A stretch of DNA of 64,000 nt from Tilletiopsis washingtonensis. Its lineage: Eukaryota > Basidiomycota > Exobasidiomycetes > Entylomatales. The notes beneath the pieces were generated by a model. That model saw nothing but the letters and a program-made list of their open reading frames with translations. It had not been told where the DNA came from and ran no database searches. The position numbers were made by a program, and so were the translations under genes. The stretch is taken from assembly GCF_003144115.1 (NCBI RefSeq), contig NW_020312010.1, positions 1 to 64,000 on the forward strand, given 5' to 3'. Below are positions 1 through 9,905 of this stretch, one piece after another; positions within the stretch are counted from its first letter, which is position 1, and every line of letters starts with the position of its first letter.

Positions 1-1054
1 AAAGCTTAGCAAATTTCAGCATCCCTGGCATCTGGGGGCCTCCACCACCTGCCCAAGTGGTAGTTTCCATCCCTGGTGGGCACCGCCTTGTAACCCAAAG
101 ACACTCTGCTGCCCTGCTGTTCTCCAAGCGCAGCAGTGCCCTAACCCTCATCCCCTGCCATACTCTGCCCCTCTGCTGCGCCTGTCACACCCTCTGCCAC
201 TCCCTGCTGCTCTGCTGCTCTGCTGGCAAAGCCTGCGCTCTGCTGCACTTGTTCTGCTTGCCCTGCTGCTGGGTGATCTTCTGCTGCTGCTGCATGACAG
301 CCACACAACATTCTGCTGCTGCCAAGTCTGCTGCTGTGCTCTAGGCATGCCTGCAGCGCTTTAACCCTACTTCTCTGCCATGCCCTGCTGCGCTTGCCAT
401 ACTTCTTGCTGTCCCTTGTTGTTCTGCTGCACTCTCCTGCCCTCTGCCCTGCTGCCCAGTGACATTCTGCTGACATGCTGCTGCTGGCCTGGCCCTCTCT
501 GCTGGGCTCTGGGGCTGCTGTGCTGGGTGCATGAGGTGGTGGAGGGAGAGGAGGAGAAGACGTGCGACTGGCCTGTCCAAGTTTGAACAGGCCCGCTGCC
601 GGCCAGCGAGACGCGCACGGACGGCCTGAGCGCCACGGCGCGCGGCCAGCAGCCGAGCCGAGGTGAGGCGCTCTGGCTGGCGCTGCCGCGCCCACCGCGG
701 TCCAACACCTTGCGCCTTCTCTCTCTCACCACCACCATCCCTCTCGCACCCATCGGCGCTGCACGCATCCCGACGCAGCGCGCAGGATCTTTGCACCGTG
801 CCTCGCGGTGGCCACCCTTTCGCCGCCCGTCCGCCGCGCAAGCCGCTCCACGCTGCCAGCGCCCGCTCTGCCGCTCGTCCGCCGCTCAGGCCTCTCGCAC
901 TTCCCTCTGCCGGCCGGCCGCCACACGTGGCCCTCTTCGGCGGCGCTCTTCGGCGGCGCTCTTCGCGCCCATCTGCCGGCCCTGGCGGCACGACGTTCGT
1001 CACCGAGGCCAACCCCTCGTCTGCCGTTCCTTTCGCTCTGGCCAGCCGCCTGCC
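1..1054. other. Left-edge non-coding stretch, upstream of the coiled-coil gene
   Basis: No gene is supported here. Bases 1-560 are dominated by a CTG/pyrimidine-rich low-complexity tract (separate entry). Bases 560-1054 are very GC-rich and stay open in several frames on both strands, which is what high-GC sequence does by chance. An in-frame upstream ATG at 710 could extend the next gene, but its product would be a biased Arg/Ala/Ser string without family features, so I treat this as leader and promoter. A short near-repeat of the type CGGCGGCGCTCTT lies near 935-965. Confidence 0.55.
110..530. repeat. CTG-rich degenerate low-complexity repeat
   Basis: The + strand here is built from overlapping CTGCTG, TCTGCTG, CCCTGCTG and TGCCATACT-like words with irregular spacing. 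Two related blocks are visible, near 155-300 and 375-500, both carrying TGCCATAC followed by CTGCTG runs. No constant period was found by eye, so this is a decayed or slippage-prone repeat rather than a clean satellite. It encodes Cys/Leu-rich or Ala/Gln/Ser-rich nonsense in every frame. Confidence 0.55.
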
Positions 1055-2727
1055 ATGCCGTCGTTCGTGGCGTCGGCCCGCCGCCGCAGCACGCAGCCGC
1101 AGCCGCACGGCGCCGCGCCGTCCAAAGTCGCCGGTGCGATCGCAGCGCACGAGGCCGCGACGGCGCCGCTGCGGCAAGTACCCGGCGAGGCCAATGCGCC
1201 GCCGACACGGAGGAGCTCGCGAGCACCGGCCTCGGCGCCGTTCCCGCGCAGCTCGCCGTCGCCAGCCTCGTCGCCGGCGCTGGCAGCGAGTGCGCTGGCT
1301 AGAGCCTCGTCGCCAGCGCTCGCCGGTGCGCTCGCCAAGGCCCCGTCGCCGTCCCTTGCCGCAGCGGCACTGGCTGCTCGGCGGCCCGAGAGCCGCGCGA
1401 GCACGCAGAGCGCCGCGACGGCCGGGCACGGTGCAGAGTCAGCCGCAGCAGCGACGTCTAGCGCTCAAGCACCGCCAGGCGGCCTGGGCATCGAGCTGGG
1501 CGCGCCCGAGGAGGACGTCGTGGGTGAGTGACGCGCCGCTCTGCCGCAGATGCCCTCTCTGACCTCGTACTAGCCGCGCTGCAGCGCCAGCTGCTCGAGC
1601 TCCAGGCCCTCGTGGCGCAAAAGGACGCACTCATCGCCGAGCTGCAGCCCGCCGAGGAGTCGGAGCTGCAGCCCGGACCGCAAAAGGACCGGCTGGCACC
1701 GACGTCGCGGTCGCGCGCATCGATGCCGCCGTCGCCGCGCGTGCCCTCGCCCCTGTCACCGCGCGTGCGGACGTCGTCGCTCGAGGAGGTCCTGTCAGAC
1801 GGGCGGTCGTCGCCGGAACTCCAAGCCGGGGCCGCATCGTCGCTGCGGGCCGGAGCCGCATCGCCCCTCGCCGGGTCGCCGCGGCCGCTCGCGGGCTTCC
1901 GTGCGCCGACCATCGCCAGCGAGGCGCGCTCGCAGGCCCGGCGGGTGAGCGCCGCAAACGGCGATGCCCCGCAAGGCTCGCCCAGCGGCGCGTCGGGCAA
2001 AGTCATCCAGCAGCTCACTGCCGAGCTTGCCACCACAAGAGAAACGCTCGACGCCACGCGCGTGACGCTGCGCACGGCGCAGCGCAGCGCGACGGCCGGG
2101 CAGCGCACGCTCGACGACACCAAGGCCGCGCTCATCCGCTCGCGCGCGGAAAACGAGCACGCGGCGACGATGCTCGCGCGCAAGGACCGCACCGTCGCCG
2201 ACGCCCTCGAGCGCGCGCGCAAGGCCGAGGCCGAGGCCAAGGAGCTCGGGCGTGCGAGCCGCGAGTGGGGCGCGCGCGTGCGCGAGGTCGAGGCGGAGCT
2301 CGGCGAGGAGCGGCGGCGCAAGCAAAAGGCCGAGGCCGGCTACGAGGCCATTTCGGCGGCGTGGAAGACGACGCGCGACGCGTGGCGCACCGAGATCGCC
2401 GCCGCCAAGGGCGAGGTGGCGGCCAAGATCGCCGAGGGCCGCGCCGAGGTCGACGCGATGCGCGCGCTCTTCGACCAGGCCAAGCACGAGTGGCGCAGCC
2501 GCGAGACGGAGCAGGCGAGCCTCGACGAGACGCTCGCGCGCCTGCAGGCCGAGCGCACCAAGGCCGAGGAGGTCGTCGGCACACAGGTGCGCGAGCTCGT
2601 CGAGCGCCTCGTCGCGCACGAGGCCGAGACGCGCGGGCAGGAGGAGACGCTGCGGCAGTGCGAGCAGGACGTGCAGCGCATGATTCGCCTGGCGCGGCAG
2701 GGCGACGTCGCCGCCGACGTCGCGTAG
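1055..2727 (+). CDS. Coiled-coil protein of unknown function
   Basis: Two exons, 1055-1523 and 1550-2727, give 548 residues. The intron is only 26 nt. Reading through its GTGAGTGA reaches a stop at once, while splicing (GTGAGT donor, CCGCAG acceptor) joins the frames into EEDVVDALSDLVLAALQRQ. Residues 1-155 are Ala/Ser/Pro-rich and probably disordered. A short heptad region follows at about 165-190, then an Ser/Pro-rich linker with several SPR and SPL sites, then a long charged coiled coil from about 306 to 540, rich in Glu, Arg, Lys and Ala. I do not recognise a family; scaffold, cytoskeletal and motor-adaptor proteins look like this. The start was chosen as the ATG with purine context nearest the protein-like sequence; an in-frame ATG at 710 is possible. 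It converges with the Sm-D3 gene. Confidence 0.72.
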
Positions 2728-2868
2728 AGTGCGCTACAGCGGCGACCGCCTGGACTTCCCCTTTCCCTTCACGACATGCCCCTTCATATGCCACCAGTCA
2801 CCCCATACCCATCATCATCTCACTTTGAGATTCGCGCGCAGTGTGTGACGATGCCGATACGCCGCCGC

Positions 2869-3826
2869 TCAGCGGCGGATGCCCTGCGGGCGCGCGCCCG
2901 TGCCTGGCCGGCCGCGCCGCGATTGCGCTGCGGGAGAGGGTCAGCACACCACGCAGGTCACGTCGACGCCACGACGCACCACGCAGGATCGTCGCACGGC
3001 CACGCGCCGAGCCGATGCCGCGGCCCTTCATCGCATTCGGGCCCACACGCTTGAACACTAGGTCTCACGGTCAGCCATGGCAGGTGCGCATGCCTGCGCG
3101 CGCACTCACTCGGCGCCTGCTGCAGCATGTCGGGCACGACGATGAAGCTGTGGAGGTGTCAGCGAGATGGCAGTGGTCCAGAGCGCCCATATGGCGCGTC
3201 GAAGGGGCAGCAGGGATTCAGAGAGCGATGGCACTTCGCCTGATCCCTGCGCCGCCGCTACTCCATCGAGTCGCGCTCATGCCGCCGCCGCTCCTCCCGC
3301 CTCGCGTTGTTGTCAAGGTCCTCCCTCGCATGTATGCCGCTCCTGTCGGCCTCGTCGCGATGGACGCCTTCGCCGGCGCCTTGCGTGGCTCTGACGGCAT
3401 CTCCGCACGCCCGCCAGTCTCCCCTCTGCACCGCGCTGTACATGCCGGGCCTGCACCTGCCCGCCGCTCGCGTACCCGCTCCACACCGATCCCCGCATCT
3501 TGCCCGCCTGTCAACTCCGCACCTGTCCACCTCTGCCTGCCCGCTCTTGGCATGGCGACTCACCGGATCATGCTGCCGCGGATGTAGATGCTCTCCAGCC
3601 GGCTCTGCTTGCCGTCGCGCGCCGTGCACGTCACCTCCTTCATCGCGACGTTCATGTTGTCCTCCGCTGCGGCGCACCGTCAGCTCACGCCCTGCAGCAC
3701 CGGGCATGCTTGCTCACCCTCGTGCAGCTTGCCCCGGTACGAGGCACCGCCCTTGACCTCAATCGTCACCACATGGCCCGCTGCCTCGTGCAGGAGCTTG
3801 ATCGTCACGGCCGAGCCGGCAGACAT
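2869..3826 (-). CDS. SMD3: Small nuclear ribonucleoprotein Sm-D3
   Basis: Core Sm protein of the spliceosomal U1, U2, U4 and U5 snRNPs, assembling into the heptameric ring on snRNA. Exons from the 5' end: 3826-3718, 3666-3564, 3147-3110, 3057-2962 and 2927-2869. The product is about 134 residues, close to the usual 120-150. Sm1 is visible as [19 protein letters not shown], the shared core as [15 protein letters not shown], and Sm2 as [16 protein letters not shown], followed by QQAPMFKR. The fourth intron is very short: 34 nt (2928-2961) with a GTGACC donor, or 22 nt (2928-2949) with a GTGTGC donor. Either yields an RG-type basic tail ending GIRR. Unspliced, the frame runs on to 2798 with an unconvincing tail. 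Intron 2 (3148-3563) is 416 nt, unusually long here. Confidence 0.92.
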
Positions 3827-4387
3827 GGCGGCGGCGAAAGGAGGTGCGCGGTGAGGTGCGGCGGGGACAGTCGGGCTAGGTCAGGAGTGCGGCAGGAGCT
3901 GTAGGCAGAGGAGCAGGCAGCAATGCGGGCAGTCGAGGTGGAGAGGTGGTGGTCGCAAGGCCAGGCGCAGGTGCAGCGGCGCGCGTCGCGATGGAGGTGC
4001 CCGGCGCGCGACTCCGATGTTGCCGCCCGCGCCGCGCGCCTCTGGCTCACAGCAGCCACCCCTCCGCCACTTCGCACCCTCGTCAGATCGGCATGGCGCA
4101 TGCTTGTGATCTGAGATTAGACTCAAAATCATGCGACGCTTCATCGCAGGCGATGGCGGCACCGCAGTGCTCGCTTTGCTTCAGATCTCGACTTACACGC
4201 ACTTCATCCGCCGCGTGGCCTCCCCCGCATCAGCAAGCGGCGCGTCATGCACCGCCTTGATCACACTACTCATCACGCTGCGTGTTCAACCTGAGCGAGT
4301 CTATTCTATGATGCTGTAATACATATGGGGGAGTCCGGAGTGGTGGTGGCGCGATGTACCGAGGTAGTAGTGAGATGTGCCACGGCT
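3827..4387. other. Promoter of SMD3 and 3' flank of the arrestin-like gene
   Basis: No gene is supported. The part next to 3826 should hold the SMD3 promoter on the - strand. Further right the sequence becomes less GC-rich (around 4080-4330) and includes short AT-richer words such as TAATACATATG, consistent with a 3' flank. Small ORFs on both strands have no family features. Confidence 0.5.
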
Positions 4388-4512
4388 GTCGACGCTCTGC
4401 GCTCTGCAGGCCGTCGACGCTCTGCGCTCTGCAGGCCGTCGACGCTCTGCGCTCTGCAGGCCGTCGACGCTCTGCGCTCTGCAGGCCGTCGACGCTCTGC
4501 GCTCTGCAGGCC
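4388..4512. repeat. Five perfect tandem copies of a 25-bp unit
   Basis: Copies start at 4388, 4413, 4438, 4463 and 4488 and look identical by eye. The unit begins GTCGACGCTCTGC, repeats GCTCTGC, and ends AGGCC, so it contains an internal 7-bp duplication. After the fifth copy the sequence diverges at GTCACGCAGG, which carries the stop codon of the arrestin-like gene on the other strand (4514-4516). The array therefore lies immediately downstream of that gene, in its 3' untranslated region or terminator. A 25-bp period is not a multiple of three, so the array would not stay in frame if translated. Confidence 0.95.
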
Positions 4513-4513
4513 G

Positions 4514-6647
4514 TCACGCAGGACACGGCGCCTTCTCGCGCAGATACGAAGGCCGCTCGCCGTACGGCTCGGCGTGCAGGCCCTCGCTCGGGCTCGCCGG
4601 GCGCGACGGCGTCCACGGCGGCGGCTCGCTGCCCTCCTCGTGCGCATCGATCCACGCGCCGGGCGCCGTGGGCGCGCCGCCGAGGAGGCGCTGCTCGGCC
4701 TCGGTGAGCTCCTCCGTCGTGCGCCCGCAGTTGCACGTCTGGTGCCCGCCGGGCGTGCGCGGCGGCAGGTGGCTGTTCGCCCACGGGTACGACGACGGCA
4801 GCGAGCGCGGCGTGTTGGTGCCGGAGGCCGGCGCCGTCATGACGCTCGTCGTGGCGTGCCCGGCCGTGTGCGCAGGCGTAAAGGAGAGCCCAGAGCGCCC
4901 GCGCCGCGACGGCGCCGAGCTCGACGCCTCGTGGCTGGGCCCGGGCGAGCCGGTGCCGCGCTCGGGGCTCGAGTTGCGCGAGCGCCGCCCGTGCAGAAAC
5001 GCCGAGAAGCTGCTGCCCGAGTGCGGCAGGTGCGGGCGCGTCGGCGACGGGTCGCGGCTCGCCGGCCGCGAGCCCGGCGCCGAGCGGTTGGGCGGCGCGT
5101 GCGTGACCGGGCCCGAGGCGTGCGGCAGCGCGGCCCGCAGCGTCTGCGCGAGGCGCCAGTGGTCGACGTCGGCCTGCGTCGGGTTGCGCGCCGTCGGCGG
5201 CGTGGGGCTCGACGGCCGCGAGTTGCTCGGCGACTCGAACGAGTACGGCGGCAGGTGGATCGTGTCAAACGTGCAGCAGCACGACGGGATGACGGTGCTG
5301 CGCCGCATGCTGAACACCTGCACCTTGGGCTTGCCGCGCGACTCGGACGCCTCGCGCTCGTCGATGACGGAGAGGCGCGAAAAGTACACCTCGACGCCGA
5401 GGTCGTGCGAGACGCGAATGTCGCTGCGCGAGCCGCGCACCGTGCTTGGGCGCATCGCATTGTCGTCGGGCATGCGCACCGTCGTGCGGACGCGGTAGGC
5501 ATGCGCCGGCACGCCGGCGGCGCTGCGGCCCAGCGGCGAGCTCGGGCTGAACGGCGAAAAGGAGCTGTGCGAGGCGGCGCCCTGGTACGCGTGCGCCGCG
5601 CGGCCGGGCCGCCCAGGCGTGTCCTCGCCCTGTGCCAGCCAGAATGCATCCTCGGGCACGATGTGCGGCTCGGCCTGCTTGGCCTTGTACGGCATGTAGC
5701 CCTTCTCCCACAGGCGCAGCTTCTCGACGGGCAGCTTGAGCCAGCCCTTGCGCAGGTCCGAGTACAGCTCGACGGTCTGCTCGAGGAACACGCGGATGAC
5801 GTGCACGCTGAGGCCGGGCGGCGGGTCCGGATGCAGGATGCTCAGCGTCGCCGTGCCGCCGACGGTCAGCGAGGCCGACGTCAGCGACACCGACAGCGGG
5901 CCGAGCGCCTCGTGCACGTCGTGGTACTGAATGTCGAGCGGCACGGGCCCGCCGTCGGGCGTCGCCTGCACAATGACAAAGACCTCGCGCCAGATCGACA
6001 CGGCGCTGCGCCCGCGCCCGGCGCCGAGCGCCGTCGCCGTCACCACGTAGCGCACGCGCCCGTGCCGGTAGCGCTCAAACGGCGGCGACGACGAGGGAAT
6101 GATGAAGCTGAACTCGAAGCTGCGCCAGGGGTCAGCACAGCACCGCGGGCTCTGCCGCTGCGACGCACCCATGCAGGCCCTTGTCCAGGTGAATGCCGTC
6201 CTCCGCCTCGCCCTCCTGCGGGCCGCCGAGCGGCGACACGGCGGGGCTCTCGCGCGCCTTGCCCTTGCCCTTGCCGACGCGGTGCGCGTGGCTCAGGCCG
6301 CCGCTGCCGTCCGACGTGATCTCAATCGTCTTGTCGAGCAGCACCTTCTCCTCGTGCCGCACATGCGGCGCCGCGGCGCCGGCGACGGGCTCGGGCAGCG
6401 AGAGCGTCTGCAGCGCCTGCAGCTGCACGCGCAGGGCGGGGATCGTGCGCTCCGACTGGGGCTTGTCAGCATACATCAGCACTGCTACTGCAGCGCAACT
6501 CACGGGCGCACGCAGCTCCACCACGCCGCGCAGCGTCTGGTCCTCCCCCGGCAGGTCGCTGTTCGCCGGCGGCGGGTGGATGAAGATGTCCTCGGAGACG
6601 AGGTGCAGGCTGATCTCGCACGGCGCGTGGATCACGGAGCTGAACAT
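4514..6647 (-). CDS. Arrestin-like (alpha-arrestin/ART type) trafficking adaptor
   Basis: Probable adaptor that links membrane cargo to ubiquitin ligases for endocytosis. Exons: 6647-6504, 6455-6169 and 6119-4514, 678 residues; both introns (48 and 49 nt) have clear GTGAGT or GTGCGT donors and CTGAC branch sites. The arrestin N-terminal fold is visible in residues about 5-200: LRGVVELRAP near the start, then KGLHGFEFSFIIPSSSPP, the diagnostic strand of the family, and RVRYVVTATAL. The C-terminal arrestin region follows with IRVSHDLGVEVYFSRLSVID and VQVFSMRRSTVIPSC. The last 250 residues are Ser/Pro-rich with LPPY and PSY sites but no perfect PPxY that I can point to, so the binding partner is uncertain. 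It shares a 376-bp divergent promoter with QNS1. The tandem array begins next to its stop. Confidence 0.85.
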
Positions 6648-7023
6648 GGCGGCGAGGGGTGCAGCGAGGCGCTGCGCTGCGCAGGGCGCGGAGAAGTGTA
6701 CCTCAGCCAAGCGAAGGTGGGCGGCAAGGCGGGCTTGAGAGGCTCGAGATGGTGGTGAGGAGGTGAGGGCGTCGGCGTCGCTGCGCTCGGCGTTCTGGCT
6801 GCGCCCCCAGGCGCGCCCGAAGTTGCGCCGAGCGTGCGGGACCGGCGGCCTGCGTGGCTGACGTGCTGGTCTCGCCTGCGGCTGCACGCTGACGGCGGCG
6901 GCGCGGTGGGCGCGAGATTAGCCGCGGCGAGATACAGATGCAGATCCGCAGGCGCCGCACCGGCAAAGGTCACCGACGAGCGCCGAGCCCCACGCGCCGC
7001 TTCCTTCCTCCACACCTCTCGCC
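6648..7023. promoter_or_regulatory. Divergent promoter between arrestin-like gene and QNS1
   Basis: A 376-bp gap separates the two start codons, which point away from each other. It must carry both promoters. The right part becomes C/T-rich (TTCCTTCCTCCACACCTC) just before the QNS1 ATG, as in other gene starts in this window. No TATA box was recognised. Confidence 0.6.
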
Positions 7024-9905
7024 ATGCCGCACCCCGTGTGAGCACGCCCCCTCCGCAGCGCCGCACGCCTCGCACTCACACCCGCGCAGGACCGTCGCGA
7101 CGTGCTCGCTCAACCAGTGGGCCCTCGACTTCGACGGCAACCGCGAGCGCATCCTCGCGTCCATCGCCGAGGCACGCCGGCGCGGCGCGACGCTGCGAGT
7201 CGGCCCCGAGCTCGAGATCCCGTGAGTGGAGCGTGCGGCGCGCGAGGCCCCGCCGCTGATGCCCCCCTCAGCGGCTATGGCGTGAGTGCAGCTGCACCCG
7301 GCCCACCGCCGCCGCTCACCCCGCGCAGTGCTTCGATCACTTCCTCGAGGGCGACACGACGCTGCACAGCTGGCAGGTGCTCACGCAGATCCTCGCCGGC
7401 GAGGCGACGCGCGACATCATCGTGGATGTGGGCATGCCGGTGATGCACCGCTCCGTGCTCTACAACTGCCGCCTGCTGCTGCACAACTCGCGCGTGCTCC
7501 TCATCCGCCCCAAGATGTGGCTCGCCAACGACGGCAACTACCGCGAGATGCGCTACTTTACGCCCTGGACGCGCCGCGGCGAGACCGACGAGTTTGCGCT
7601 GCCGGCGATGGTGCAGAGGGTGGCCGGGCAGGAGACGACGCGCTTCGGCGACGCCGTGCTGCAGACGCGCGATACGACGGTCGGCGTCGAGCTGTGCGAG
7701 GAGCTCTTCACGCCCGCGAGGTGAGTGTGGTGGAGCTGTACCTCGTCCGTGCCCTGACGCCCGCGCAGCCCGCACATCGCGCAGGGCCTCGACGGCGTCG
7801 AGATCTTCATCAACTCGTCGGCGAGCCACCACGAGCTGCGCAAGCTGCACCGGCGCGTCGACCTGATCAAGGAGGCGACGCTCAAGGTGAGCCGCCTGCG
7901 TGCCGCCGCTGGGGCGCTGCTAATCCGCTGCAGCTCGGCGGGGTGTACCTGTACGCCAACCAGCAGGGCTGTGACGGCGACCGGCTGTACTACGACGGCT
8001 GCCCGCTCATCGCGTGCAACGGCGCCGTCGTGGCGCAGGGCACGCAATTCAGCCTCGACGACGTGCAGGTCGTCACGGCGACGCTCGACCTCGACGATGT
8101 GCGCGCAGCGCGCAGCGCCCGCTCGCGGGGTATGCAGTCGGTGAGCGGCGCCGCCGTCAACGAGGGCCGCGGCTACGAGCGTGTGCGCGTCGATTTTGAG
8201 CTCGGCGCCAGCGCCGCGCCCGACGTGCTCGCGAACGGAGACGATGTGCCGTTCCTCGAGCCGCGGCCGACGACCGAGCCGGTTGACGTCTTCTACCACT
8301 CGCCGGAGGAGGAGATCGCGTGAGTGCGTCCGGCTTGACCTCTATCTTTACTGACATCGCGCAGCCTTGGGCCGGCGTGCTGGCTGTGGGACTACCTCCG
8401 GCGCTCGCGCACGCAGGGCTACTTCATTCCCCTCTCGGGCGGCATCGACTCGTGCGCGACGAGCGTCATCGTGTTCAGCATGTGCCGCCTTGTGCACCAG
8501 GCCGCCACGGCGCCCGACTCGCCGACGCGCACGCAGGTGCTCGACGACGTGCGCCGCATCGCCGGCGAGCCCGAGGGCAGCACGTGGGTGCCGCGCGACG
8601 CGCAGGAGATCAGCAACCGCCTCTTCGTGACGTGCTACATGGGCACGCAGAACTCGAGCGCCGAGACGCGCGACCGCGCGCGGGACCTTGCCGCAGCGAT
8701 TGGCTCGTGAGTCGCCCGGCCGAGACAGGGTCACACCAGGCTCACCTCCCCCTCCCGCAGCTACCACATCGACCTCAACATGGACATCGTCATCGACGCC
8801 ATCATCACGCTCTTCACGGCTGTGACGAGCCGGACGCCGCGCTTCAAGGTGCACGGCGGCTCGGCGGGCGAGAACCTCGCGCTGCAGAACATCCAGGTGC
8901 GCCACCAGCCGAACGCCCTCGTCCACTGCTGACATGCCTGCAGGCCCGCCTGCGCATGCTCCTGGCATACATGTTCGCACAGCTCGTGCCGTGGGTGCGC
9001 GGCCGGCCCGGCGGGCTGCTCGTGCTCGGCAGCGCCAACGTCGACGAGAGGTGAGCCGCATGGTGCAGCCGGCACAGCTTGACCTGACACCTGCTCAGCC
9101 TGCGCGGCTACCTGACCAAGTACGACTGCTCGTCGGCCGACCTCAACCCCATCGGCGCCATCTCCAAGACGGACCTCAAGCGCTTCATCGCGTACGCCGG
9201 CGGCGCCTTCGAGCTGCCGATCCTCGAGAGCTTCCTGAACGCAACACCCACGGCCGAGCTCGAGCCGATCACGCACGACTACGTGCAGGCCGATGAGGTG
9301 AGCCGCCCGCCCGCTCGTGTCGTATCGCCGTGCTGACGTCGCTGCTGCAGGCGGACATGGGCATGACGTACGACGAGCTCAGCATCTTCGGGCGCCTGCG
9401 CAAGGTCGGCAAGGCCGGGCCGTATTCGATGTTCTGCAAGCTCGCACAGGAGTGGGGCACGCAGCGCAGCCCGGCCGCCGTGAGTCCGGCCCACGCTGCC
9501 GCTGCACACACACTGACCCCCGCGCACAGATCGCGGAGAAGGTCAAGCTCTTCTTCTTCGAGTACGCGCGCAACCGGCACAAGATGACGACGCTCACGCC
9601 CAGCTACCACGCCGTGCGTCCCCCTGCCGCTGTCAGCCGCTACCTCTCCTCACCCTCCGTCCCCCGCAGGAGTCGTATAGCCCCGACGACAACCGTGAGC
9701 CGTGCGCAGCTCGCCTCCGCACACGCGCTGACGCCCGCCGCAGGCTTCGACCTCCGGCCGTTCCTGTACCCGTCGCGCTTCCCCTTCCAGTTCCGCCAGA
9801 TCGACCAGCTGGCGGCCAAGGTGAGCGGACGTCGCTGCTCGTCGTCGTGCCCGCGCTGAGCCCATCCCGCAGATGCCCGACCGTTCCGTCGCAGCGGACA
9901 AGTGA
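7024..9905 (+). CDS. QNS1: Glutamine-dependent NAD+ synthetase
   Basis: Last step of NAD+ synthesis: amidates nicotinic acid adenine dinucleotide using glutamine and ATP. Fifteen exons: 7024-7037, 7090-7221, 7272-7281, 7329-7720, 7769-7886, 7934-8319, 8365-8706, 8761-8896, 8944-9050, 9099-9297, 9351-9479, 9530-9613, 9670-9694, 9744-9820 and 9873-9905, giving 727 residues, the normal length for the fungal enzyme. The N-terminal nitrilase-type glutaminase starts [18 protein letters not shown] and has the catalytic Cys in [11 protein letters not shown]. The synthetase half has the P-loop [10 protein letters not shown] and the conserved stretches [18 protein letters not shown] and [14 protein letters not shown]. 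All introns are 45-56 nt. Exon 3 is a 10-nt micro-exon that encodes the GYG of PGYGCFDHF. Start chosen because MPHPVTVATC fits the family exactly. Confidence 0.96.

Noticed and set aside
341-1429. Long open frame on the - strand (362 codons) opposite the coiled-coil gene leader
   Set aside because: Arg/Ala/Gly-biased chance frame in GC-rich DNA; no motif and no splice pattern. The + strand frame continues into a convincing protein instead.
4388-4512. Possible CRISPR array
   Set aside because: Repeats are directly adjacent with no spacers, and the genome is eukaryotic.
4325-6319. 664-codon + strand open frame across the arrestin-like gene
   Set aside because: Pure antisense shadow: the - strand reading gives the arrestin fold with correct introns, the + reading gives Arg/Ala strings.
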